Source: Kofleriaceae bacterium
GTDB lineage: Bacteria > Myxococcota_A > Polyangia > Haliangiales > Haliangiaceae
Reading direction: 5' to 3'
Length of the DNA stretch: 64,000 nt
Assembly (NCBI GenBank): GCA_020633495.1
Contig: JACKDR010000034.1
Span: 1 to 64,000 of the forward strand
Shown: piece after piece, positions 44,076 through 53,834 of the stretch
Numbering within the stretch: position 1 is the first letter of the stretch
How the letters are laid out: every line of letters starts with the position of its first letter
Translations under genes and position numbers: made by a program
The notes under the pieces: generated by a model
What the model saw: the letters and a program-made list of their open reading frames with translations, nothing else
Told to the model about the DNA's origin: nothing
Database searches by the model: none

Positions 44076-44621
44076 TTACTGGCCGCGCCGCACGGTGAAG
44101 GCCGCGACGAAGCGCCGGTCGAGCCCGCCCGGATCGATCCGCGGCTCCTGGCGATGGGCGAGGACGCCGATCCGGTAGCCGGCCAGGCACGCCCGGTCCG
44201 ACGCCGGGATCGTGGCGCTGATGCCGGGCCGCTCCTCCTCGAGCTCCTCCAGGATGTCCTCGTAGCCGTCGACGCCGACCGCCGCCTCGAGCCTCATGAA
44301 CGCGACGCCGTTGTCGTCGCCGAGCATCAGCTCGTCGTAGGCGTAGCCCTTGTAGCTGACCTGCGCCATCGCGGCGCGGAGCGCGTCGCGGAGCGCGTCC
44401 TCGGGGATCGCGTACAGCGACATCGCGAGATCGCGGTCGTACGAGAAGGCGAACAGGACGTGGCCCGGGCGCGCCGCCAGCTCGGCGGCGCTCAGCTCCG
44501 CCATCGGCACCGCGAGCTCGGCCTCGGCGAAGCGCTCGGCGAGGGCGGCGCGCGACGCCACCGGGTCGGCGGCGTCGAGGCGCGGGACGCCCCAGTCGGA
44601 GAAGTAGTCGACGACGGCCAT
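44076..44621 (-). CDS. Hypothetical protein, 181 residues
   Basis: An unrecognised acidic soluble protein. It begins MAVVDYFSDWGVPRLDAADP and has regular helices (ASRAALAERFAEAELAVP, EDALRDALRAAMAQVSY), an aromatic motif (YKGYAYDELML) and an acidic helix (YEDILEELEEERP). The C-terminus has a Cys at SDRACLAGYRIG. No signal. It converges with the kinase-AAA gene (9 bp) and is divergent from the DNA polymerase gene. Confidence 0.65.
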   Translation of the reverse strand: MAVVDYFSDWGVPRLDAADPVASRAALAERFAEAELAVPMAELSAAELAARPGHVLFAFSYDRDLAMSLYAIPEDALRDALRAAMAQVSYKGYAYDELMLGDDNGVAFMRLEAAVGVDGYEDILEELEEERPGISATIPASDRACLAGYRIGVLAHRQEPRIDPGGLDRRFVAAFTVRRGQ

Positions 44622-44759
44622 CGGACGCGCCTGGGACCCGGGGGTGAGCGCCGCGGTGCGGCGCGACCGGATCCCGCGACCATGGTGGCACGATCTCGGC
44701 GGCGCCGGGCCGGTGGGGCGCGGCGCCGCGCGCGGGCCGTGTAGGCTTCGGGGTCCGCC

Positions 44760-47225
<2,466 letters not shown>

Positions 47226-47230
47226 CGCGC

Positions 47231-47599
47231 TCAGCGATCGCGCAGGTGCTCGAGCACCAGCGCCAGGCGCTGCGGCACCGCGGGATCCTTCGACGTCCAC
47301 ATCAGCGCGATCCCCGCGGGCCGGTTCGGGCCGCCGAGATCGACCCGGACCACCTCGGCGTCGACCTCGAGGTCGAGCGGATCGCCGTAGGCGTCGGGGC
47401 CGACGTCGAAGTAGACCGTGACCGCGTCGCCGACCCGCACCACCGGCATCTGGCGCAGCGCGGGCCGCAGCCGGATGCCGCCCGCCAAGACGTCGTCGAC
47501 GTCGAGCTCGCTGGCGGCGTCGCTGTGGCGCAGCGTCACCCGCGCGACCACGGGCTCGCGCGGCGCGCTGCGACGGTCGTGGCGACCGGGACCGCTCAT
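47231..47599 (-). CDS. PilZ-domain protein
   Basis: A 122-residue single-domain PilZ protein. The N-terminal RRSAPREPVVARV provides the RxxxR-type c-di-GMP loop in modified form, and LDVDDVLAGGIRLR corresponds to the D/NxSxxG strand (here DDVLAGG). Strands follow in VGDAVTVYFDV and EVVRVDLGG. PilZ proteins bind cyclic di-GMP and alter motility or polymer synthesis. The changed key residues make nucleotide binding uncertain. It is 59 bp downstream of the YeeE operon. Confidence 0.75.
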   Translation of the reverse strand: MSGPGRHDRRSAPREPVVARVTLRHSDAASELDVDDVLAGGIRLRPALRQMPVVRVGDAVTVYFDVGPDAYGDPLDLEVDAEVVRVDLGGPNRPAGIALMWTSKDPAVPQRLALVLEHLRDR

Positions 47600-47658
47600 C
47601 CCCTGGTGGTACCGCGAGCCGCGGTCGATGGGCAAATCCGCGACGCGCCGGCCCCCGC

Positions 47659-48207
47659 TCACGAGGCGTCGGCCGCGCCACGCCGGGGCCGCACCACCAG
47701 GTACAGCACCCCCGCGGCGACCTCGGCGAGCAGCAGCGCGAGCAGCCAGGGCGCGACCCCGAGCAGGCGCGGCAGGGTCGTGACGCCGAGATCGCCGAGG
47801 CGCGCCAGCCGCGGCGCCAGGGTCGGCCACGCCGCGCCGTAGGCGAGCGCGCCCGCGATCAGGCCGAGCGAGCCCGCGACCAGGTTGTCGAGCCGGCCCT
47901 CGCCGACCCCGACCATGATGGTGCCGGGGCAGAAGCCCGACAGCGCCATGCCGGCGCCGAAGACGACGCCGCCGATCAGCGCCGCGCCCAGCGCCGGCGT
48001 CGGCACCGGCACCGCGTCGGCCACGCCCAGGGCGCCGAGGCCGACCACGCCGATCGCCGCCGAGGCCAGCGCCGCCAGCATCAGCTCGAGCACGGCCAGA
48101 TCGCGCAGGCGGTAGACCCCGACGATGCGGTCGTAGCGGGCCAGCCCGGCCTTGTGCAGCAGCCAGCCGAAGGTCAGCCCGATGGCCAGCGGGTACACCA
48201 CGGTCAT
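47659..48207 (-). CDS. YeeE/YedE-like transporter, second half-subunit
   Basis: A 182-residue membrane protein with about four or five helices. The family motif SGFCPGTIMVG lies near residue 90. YeeE/YedE proteins move thiosulfate or related sulfur compounds. Normal full-length members are about 350 residues with two such halves; here the halves are two genes. Its ATG overlaps the stop of the first half gene (ATGA), so stoichiometric synthesis is expected. It ends with a basic tail. Together with the upstream cytochrome this suggests a sulfur redox role. Confidence 0.8.
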   Translation of the reverse strand: MTVVYPLAIGLTFGWLLHKAGLARYDRIVGVYRLRDLAVLELMLAALASAAIGVVGLGALGVADAVPVPTPALGAALIGGVVFGAGMALSGFCPGTIMVGVGEGRLDNLVAGSLGLIAGALAYGAAWPTLAPRLARLGDLGVTTLPRLLGVAPWLLALLLAEVAAGVLYLVVRPRRGAADAS

Positions 48208-48662
48208 CGCGGCCCCCGGCGCCGGTGGACCAGCAGCGCGGTCGGGATCCCGCCGGTGAACATGCCGGCCATGAACAGGAACGCGCCCGGGACCAGGACC
48301 GCGCCGCCCGACATCGCCAGGCTCGCGGTGCAGCCACCGGCGACGCCGGCGGCGAACCCCGTCAGCGCGGCGCCGACGAACGCGACCGCCCAGCGGCGCG
48401 CCACGCTCGGGCCGTAGACCTCCTCCCAGCCGGCGTCCGGCATGGTGCGGATCCGGAACGTGCCGCTGGCGACCGCGGACGCCGCGGCGCCGAGGCCGAC
48501 CCCCAGCCACGCCCACAGATCCCACGACCACGACCGCGGCCCGACGACGTGGCGCCAGTACGGCGCCGCCGGCGCGACCGCGCGGCCGGCGGCGCCCGCG
48601 AGCTGCTGGTACGCGGCGGCGCCGCTGAGCCGGTGGCCGAGGGCGAGCGACGCGGTGATCAC
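48204..48662 (-). CDS. YeeE/YedE-like transporter, first half-subunit
   Basis: A 152-residue membrane protein from a GTG start that overlaps the cytochrome stop (GTGA). The motif GVAGGCTASLAMSGGAVLVP in the last third holds the conserved Cys of the first YeeE repeat. It contains about four helices. It pairs with the gene at 47659-48207 to make the usual two-repeat transporter. N-terminal sequence VITASLALGHRL begins directly in a helix. Confidence 0.75.
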   Translation of the reverse strand: MITASLALGHRLSGAAAYQQLAGAAGRAVAPAAPYWRHVVGPRSWSWDLWAWLGVGLGAAASAVASGTFRIRTMPDAGWEEVYGPSVARRWAVAFVGAALTGFAAGVAGGCTASLAMSGGAVLVPGAFLFMAGMFTGGIPTALLVHRRRGPR

Positions 48663-49270
48663 GACGCCGAGCCCCGAGCCCGGCGAGCGTCGGGCTCCAC
48701 GCCGGCGCGCGCGCGCGGCGGCGAGCGCGCGCGCAGCGGCGACGCCACCGGCGCGCCACGACGGCGGCGCTCGGCGCGGACGATCGCGATCGTGCCGCCG
48801 ACGCCGAGCACCAGGACCAGCGCGGCGGCGACGGTGTTGGCGACGCCGGCCGGTGGCGAGGGGCTCGCGCGCGACGGCGGCCCGGTGACAGCGGCGGCGG
48901 GCGGCCGGCGCGCGGCCTCGTCGACGTAGCCGGCGAGCAGCGGCGCCGGATCGGCGTGACAGTCCGCGCACGCCGCCTCGGTCAGCGGCGCGGCCAGGCC
49001 GACGTGCGCGGCGTCGCGGCGGGTCGCGGTGGCGTCGCCGCCGTGGCAGCGGGCGCAGAAGTCGCCGAAGGCATGGTCGCCGTGCCACGGCGAGCCGTCG
49101 CGCTCGACCGGACGCTCGCCGCGCTCCTCGTGACAGGCGCGGCAGGTCGAGCGCTGGCCGCCGCAGCTCTGGGCCGCCGCGACGCGCGCGCCCAGGCCCA
49201 CCGCGACCAGCGCCAGGCCGACGACGATCGCGCCGCGCACGCCGTGCAGCGCACGGGTCACGCCACGCAT
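48659..49270 (-). CDS. Triheme cytochrome c with C-terminal membrane anchor
   Basis: A 203-residue protein. A signal peptide (AIVVGLALVAVGLGARVAAA) is followed by three haem-binding motifs: CRACH at 43-47, CARCH at 72-76 and CADCH at 101-105. A C-terminal helix (VAAALVLVLGVGGTIAIV near 150) and a basic tail follow. The spacing and His-rich segments resemble NapC/cytochrome c7-type electron carriers. It is the first gene of an overlapping operon with two YeeE-like subunits, suggesting electron transfer coupled to transport of a sulfur compound. Periplasmic, anchored at its C-terminus. Confidence 0.85.
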   Translation of the reverse strand: MRGVTRALHGVRGAIVVGLALVAVGLGARVAAAQSCGGQRSTCRACHEERGERPVERDGSPWHGDHAFGDFCARCHGGDATATRRDAAHVGLAAPLTEAACADCHADPAPLLAGYVDEAARRPPAAAVTGPPSRASPSPPAGVANTVAAALVLVLGVGGTIAIVRAERRRRGAPVASPLRARSPPRARAGVEPDARRARGSAS

Positions 49271-49380
49271 CTTCTGCACTCCGCGACCGCCATGGTCGTC
49301 ACCGAACCGAGCGAGCAAGCCGGATGCCAGCCGCCGGGCCGCTGGCCGGTGTCACGGCGGAACCGGGAGCCCGCGCGCGC

Positions 49381-50949
49381 TCAGCCCTTGACGGTCAGCA
49401 GCGGCCACAGCCGCGCGACCCGCCGCGCGACGCCGGCCCGGGCGACGGTGTCGACCACCGGCGTGATGTCCTTGTAGGCCCAGGGGCCTTCCTCCTTGAG
49501 GCGGTCGTCGTGGCGGGCGACGACGTCGCGCCGGCGGCGCACGATCGGGTCGTCGACGTCGATCGGCGTGACGACACGCAGCCGGGACCGGGCGGCGTCC
49601 CAGATCGCGGGCTCGACATGCCGCGCGGCGCCGCGCGCGACGCTGCGGCCCGCGCCGTGGCAGGCGCTGCACAGCGCCGAGGCCGCACCCTCGCCGGCGA
49701 GCAGCCAGCTCGCCGCGCCCATCGAGCCGGGGATGATCACCGGGTGGCCGCTCCAGCCGAACGCCGGCTCGGCACCGGGCGCGACCGGCCCCGGTCCGGG
49801 CGCCGGACACGCGCCCTTGCGGTGCAGGTGCAGATCGTCGTCGGCCGGCCAGATCAGGTTGTGGGGCGCGTCGTAGATCAGCCGCGCGTCGACGTCACGA
49901 CCGAGGACCTCGCCGAGCACCCGCGCCGCCAGCCGGGCCAGCACCAGCCGGTTGACGAACGCGAAGTTGGCGGCGTTGGCGAGCGCGTCGAGGTAGCGCG
50001 CGGCCTCACCGGCGTGCGGCCCCGCGGTCGGCAGGGCGTAGAAGCCGTGCGCCGGATGGCCGACCCCGGCGGGATACAGCCCCCTCGCCCGGTCGGCGAA
50101 GTGGCCACCGACGAGGTGACCGAGGCCGACCGACCCCGAGTGCGCCATGATCGCGACCCGGCCGCGGCGCACGCCCCAGGCGTGCGCGGTGGCGCCGTCG
50201 GTGACGTCCTCGATCACCTGCAGCTCGACGAAGTGGTTGCCGCCGCCGATCGACCCGATCTGGGCGTCGCGACCGTGGACGCCCCCCGACGACCGGACCC
50301 AGTCGCCGAAGCCGTGCAGGCCGCGCGCGGCCAGGCCGCCACCGAGGTGGGCACGCGCCAGGTCGGCGACGACGCCGTCGCGGCCGAGGCCGCGCCAGAT
50401 TCCCTGGTCGGCGTTGTCGGCGAACGTGTCGGCGAGCCCGGCGACGCCGGCGCGCAGGATCGCCTCGCGCTGCCGCGGCGACAGCGGCACGTCGCGCCCG
50501 CCCTCGAAGTAGGCGTGACGCAGCGGCCGCGCCAGCGCGTCGAGCCGCGGCGCCAGCTCGTCGACGGTGACGTCGGTGACGACCAGGCGCATGCCGCAGC
50601 AGACGTCGTTGCCGACCGCCTGGGGCACGACGAAGCCACGGCACGCCGCGACGGTGCCCACGGGGATGCCGCCGCCGCGGTGCAGGTCGGGAGTGAGGAC
50701 GACCCGCTCGAGCCGGCCCGGCGCGTCGCCCCAGTACGGCGCGATGGCGCCGGCCTGCTGGCGGCGCCACAGGTCGTCGAGGGTGCCGGCGATCCGCGCG
50801 AAGTCGACGGCCTGGACGATCGCGTCGTCCTCGACCGGGACCTCGGGCGAGGCCAGCAAGGTCATCGGGACCCCGTCGGGGTGATCGATGGAGAGGTGCG
50901 CGTCGTCGGTCCGGGTGACGCGCTCGCGGACACGGAAGCTGCTGGACAT
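49381..50949 (-). CDS. rtcB: RtcB-family RNA ligase
   Basis: RtcB joins RNA 2',3'-cyclic phosphate or 3'-phosphate ends to 5'-OH ends using GTP and Mn. The 522-residue protein keeps the active-site landmarks: QAVGNDVCCGMR (usual GVDIGCG; Asp and Cys kept), GGGNHFVEL, HSGSVGLGH (usual HSGSRG), APHNLIW, HRKGA, PGSMG and CHGAGR with the guanylated His. The Arg-to-Val change in HSGSxG and the replacement of DxHxG by DLHRGGG are departures from the canonical enzyme. It ends LLTVKG like other RtcB. No archease or RtcR gene is adjacent. Confidence 0.85.
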   Translation of the reverse strand: MSSSFRVRERVTRTDDAHLSIDHPDGVPMTLLASPEVPVEDDAIVQAVDFARIAGTLDDLWRRQQAGAIAPYWGDAPGRLERVVLTPDLHRGGGIPVGTVAACRGFVVPQAVGNDVCCGMRLVVTDVTVDELAPRLDALARPLRHAYFEGGRDVPLSPRQREAILRAGVAGLADTFADNADQGIWRGLGRDGVVADLARAHLGGGLAARGLHGFGDWVRSSGGVHGRDAQIGSIGGGNHFVELQVIEDVTDGATAHAWGVRRGRVAIMAHSGSVGLGHLVGGHFADRARGLYPAGVGHPAHGFYALPTAGPHAGEAARYLDALANAANFAFVNRLVLARLAARVLGEVLGRDVDARLIYDAPHNLIWPADDDLHLHRKGACPAPGPGPVAPGAEPAFGWSGHPVIIPGSMGAASWLLAGEGAASALCSACHGAGRSVARGAARHVEPAIWDAARSRLRVVTPIDVDDPIVRRRRDVVARHDDRLKEEGPWAYKDITPVVDTVARAGVARRVARLWPLLTVKG

Positions 50950-51208
50950 GAGAAGGCGTCTCCGGCGCGGCGCGGGCCGCGCGGATCGGGCGTCCGCCGG
51001 GCGCACGGCGAGCGTGCGTCGCGGCGCGACGGTTCCGCCGCTCACGGCTCCACAGGAACCGCGACGGCAAGGGCGACGCGCCAGCAGCAACCGCGCGTCG
51101 ACGGTCACTCTACGGATCGCCGCCGGCAGGTCAAGCGCGATCCGCGTGCCGACCGGCGTCCGGGCCCGGTGCGGCGCGGCCGCGCCGCCCGCGTGGCATG
51201 CTGGCGCG

Positions 51209-51718
51209 GTGACGTCCCGCGCCCGCGCCACCGTCGTCCTGCGGCCGATGACCGACGACGAGCTCGCCGCCTACGTGCCGTGGGCGATCGACAACCTCGC
51301 CGCCGAGGTCGCGCGCGCCCGCGGCGTGACCGCGGCCCAGGCCCGGGCGCTGGCGCAGAGCCGGGTCGACGCGGTCCTGCCGGGTGGCCGCCCGCGGCCG
51401 GGCGAGGCGTTCCCGCTGGCGATCGTCGACGGCGCCGGTCCGACCGCCCGCCGCCACGGCACGATCCTCGCGGGCCTCGATCGCTCGCTCGGCCCGGTGC
51501 GCCTGTACCTGTACGACCTCGTCATCGACGCGCCGGCGCGCCGGCGCGGCCTCGGCCGTGCCGCGATGGTCGCGCTCGAGGCGTTCGCCGCGGCCCGCGG
51601 CGTCCACACCATCGCGCTCAACGTCTTCGGCCACAACGCGGTGGCCGAGGCGCTGTACCGCTCGCTCGGCTACGTCGCCGAGCACACCGCGATGGCCAAG
51701 CGGCTCGGCGCGCCCTGA
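51209..51718 (+). CDS. GNAT-family N-acetyltransferase
   Basis: A 169-residue protein with the GNAT fold. Motif A is VRLYLYDLVIDAPARRRGLG followed by the acetyl-CoA binding loop RRRGLGRAAM near 115. Motif B is IALNVFGHNAVAEALYRSLGY, with the catalytic-type Tyr. GTG at 51209 begins MTSRARATVVLRPM. The N-terminal part has an amphipathic helix (LAAEVARARGVTAAQARALA) common in small-molecule acetyltransferases. Substrate unknown. Cytoplasmic, monocistronic. Confidence 0.85.
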   Translation: MTSRARATVVLRPMTDDELAAYVPWAIDNLAAEVARARGVTAAQARALAQSRVDAVLPGGRPRPGEAFPLAIVDGAGPTARRHGTILAGLDRSLGPVRLYLYDLVIDAPARRRGLGRAAMVALEAFAAARGVHTIALNVFGHNAVAEALYRSLGYVAEHTAMAKRLGAP

Positions 51719-51742
51719 CCCACGCCGGCACGTCGCCCGCCG

Positions 51743-52888
51743 TCACCGCGACTCGGTCGCACAGCCCAGCGCGATCGTGACGGTGGCGCCAGCGTCGCCC
51801 CGGACCGTGCCGCAGGTGGCGTCGCACAGCACGATCCGGCGCGGCGCCGCCGGGTCGTCGTACGACCAGGCGTCGCCACCGGCCGGGCACGCCGCGGCGC
51901 CGGCCACGTACGGCACGGTGGTCGCGGCGCCGCCGCTCGGCGTGACGACCACGTTGACCGCCTGGAGATCCGGGCTGCCGGTGGTCGGCGTCGGGATGCG
52001 GTACGTGCACGCGGCCGCGTCGTCGCGGATCGCGCGCAACGCGGCGACCATCTCGGCACCAGGGTCGGCGGTCGGATCGATCGCGGCCGCGGCGCCGGTC
52101 CCGCCGGCGGCGGCCACGGTGTCGAGGCTGGCGAGCCCGGGGCCGATCGCGATCACGTACGTGCGCACCGGTGGCGATGCGTCGACGCCGGCCGCGGCGA
52201 TGGTCGCGAGGTCGGACACCGCGGCGCCGCACTCGGTCGGCAGACCGTCAGTGGCGAGCACCACCGCGACGCTCTGGTCGGGGTGCGCCGCCGACCACGC
52301 GGCGGCGTGATCGACGGCGCCCTGCAGCGCCGGACCCGTCGGGGTCGCGGTCGACGGGCCGTGGAGCTGGGTCGACTGGATGATCGCCGGTGCCGCGGCG
52401 GGCAACGCCGCGATCTCCACCTCCGGGGTGGCGTAGTCAGCGGCGGCGCACGAGTCGGCGTTGTCCACGGCGCCGAGGCACAGGCTCTGGAAGCAGGGGC
52501 CACACGCGGCGCCGCCGCAGTCCGCATCGGTCACGCAGCTCGCGGCCGTGCACGCGGTCTGCGGCACGCCGAAGTACTGGAGCCCGAGCCCGACCCCGGT
52601 GGCGCCCGGCGCCTGGGCGAAGGTCGCGAGCGCGCCGGTGACGGCGTGCCAGCGATCGCCGCCGATCGCGACCGGGTCGGCCATCGAGCCCGACTGATCG
52701 AGCATCACGTAGAGGGCGAGCGGCGCCGCCTCGGCGACCACGATCTCGGGGCTGCACGCCGCGGCGTCCGGCGCGCGGTCGCCATCGACGGCGCCGTCAT
52801 GATCAGCGCCACCGCCGTCGGGGGTGTCGGCGGGCGCGCCGCAGGCACCGAGAATCACGAGACCGATCCACCATCGAGATGTAGGCAA
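51743..52888 (-). CDS. VWA-domain lipoprotein
   Basis: A 381-residue predicted lipoprotein starting at TTG 52888, with AAGGAG four bases upstream; no ATG fits. Signal WWIGLVILGAC, Cys 16. The von Willebrand A domain begins LALYVMLDQSGSMADPV, with the MIDAS DxSxS. VVLATDGLPTEC and an Ile/Gly strand (VIAIGPGLASL) follow. A Cys-rich insert (CTAASCVTDADCGGAACGPC) interrupts the domain. It probably mediates metal-dependent adhesion at the cell surface. Not linked to neighbours. Confidence 0.8.
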   Translation of the reverse strand: MPTSRWWIGLVILGACGAPADTPDGGGADHDGAVDGDRAPDAAACSPEIVVAEAAPLALYVMLDQSGSMADPVAIGGDRWHAVTGALATFAQAPGATGVGLGLQYFGVPQTACTAASCVTDADCGGAACGPCFQSLCLGAVDNADSCAAADYATPEVEIAALPAAAPAIIQSTQLHGPSTATPTGPALQGAVDHAAAWSAAHPDQSVAVVLATDGLPTECGAAVSDLATIAAAGVDASPPVRTYVIAIGPGLASLDTVAAAGGTGAAAAIDPTADPGAEMVAALRAIRDDAAACTYRIPTPTTGSPDLQAVNVVVTPSGGAATTVPYVAGAAACPAGGDAWSYDDPAAPRRIVLCDATCGTVRGDAGATVTIALGCATESR

Positions 52889-53051
52889 GGGGCTCCTTGG
52901 CGGCTGCCCCGACGCGGGGCGCGCGCTGCCTGGATGGAGTCCGCAGGGCGCCGCGCGTGACGGCGTGCCGGTGACCGACCACGCGACGGCCCGCGTCATG
53001 TGACCGCAGCGGGCGCGGCCTCCGCGGCCAGGTTCCGTGGTCGCATGGGCC

Positions 53052-53819
53052 ATGCGCCTGATCCACGCCCTGCCCTTCGTGGTCGCCGCGGCCTGCGGCG
53101 GCTCGCCTCCACCCGCCGGCGCCCCGCCGCGCGCCGCCGCCGGCCCGCCGTGCGACGCGCCGCCGATCGATCTGCTGGCCGGCGGCGCCGACACGATCCT
53201 CGTCGAGGAGCCGACCGGCCTGGTCAGCGACGCCTACCCGGTGCTGTCCCTCGACAGCGGCGCCCACCCGCTCGGCGGCGACGACGTCGTCGCGGTGCGC
53301 TGCGTCGGCGACGGCGACGGCGGCGCCATGGGCGACTGCGAGCTCGTCGTCGGGGCGCCTGGCGGCGAGGCCCGCTGGAGCGCCGGCGTCGCCGACGCCG
53401 CCACCGACATGCCCGCCGGCGACGTCGTCACGCTGCACGCGCCGCTCGCCGTCGACGTCACCGGCGACGGCGTCGCCGAGTGGGTCCTGACCTGGGACGT
53501 CCTCGGCGAGTCGATGCCCGCGGTCGGCTCGCAGGCCACGACCTGGCTCGCGATCGTCGCCGTGCCGGCGGCGCCGGCGGCGGTGACGACGCTGTACGGC
53601 CCGGTCGCCACCACCGCCAGCGGCGCCGGCGGCCTCGAGGCATGCGACGCCACGGTCGAGGCGCGGGTCTGCGCGGCGCGCGCCGACGTGACGCGGTCGC
53701 GACGCTGCCAGCTCGCGATCTGCGTCGACGCCGCGCCCGACGAGCGCGGCGAGCTGGGCTGCACGCCGCCCGAGGCCCTCGACGAGCGCGTCACCTGGGA
53801 CGGCGCCGCGTTCCGCTGA
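53052..53819 (+). CDS. Hypothetical lipoprotein, 255 residues
   Basis: MRLIHALPFVVAAAC gives a lipobox Cys at 15; an in-frame GTG at 53037 would add five residues. The mature domain contains an FG-GAP-like stretch (VDVTGDGVAEWVLTWDV) and Gly/Asp loops (CVGDGDGGAMGDCELVVG). Further Cys pairs (LEACDATVEARVC, CQLAICVD) suggest disulfides. Likely periplasmic or surface. It converges with the large kinase-AAA gene, 15 bp apart. Confidence 0.7.
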   Translation: MRLIHALPFVVAAACGGSPPPAGAPPRAAAGPPCDAPPIDLLAGGADTILVEEPTGLVSDAYPVLSLDSGAHPLGGDDVVAVRCVGDGDGGAMGDCELVVGAPGGEARWSAGVADAATDMPAGDVVTLHAPLAVDVTGDGVAEWVLTWDVLGESMPAVGSQATTWLAIVAVPAAPAAVTTLYGPVATTASGAGGLEACDATVEARVCAARADVTRSRRCQLAICVDAAPDERGELGCTPPEALDERVTWDGAAFR

Positions 53820-53834
53820 TCCCCGGCCCGCCGG

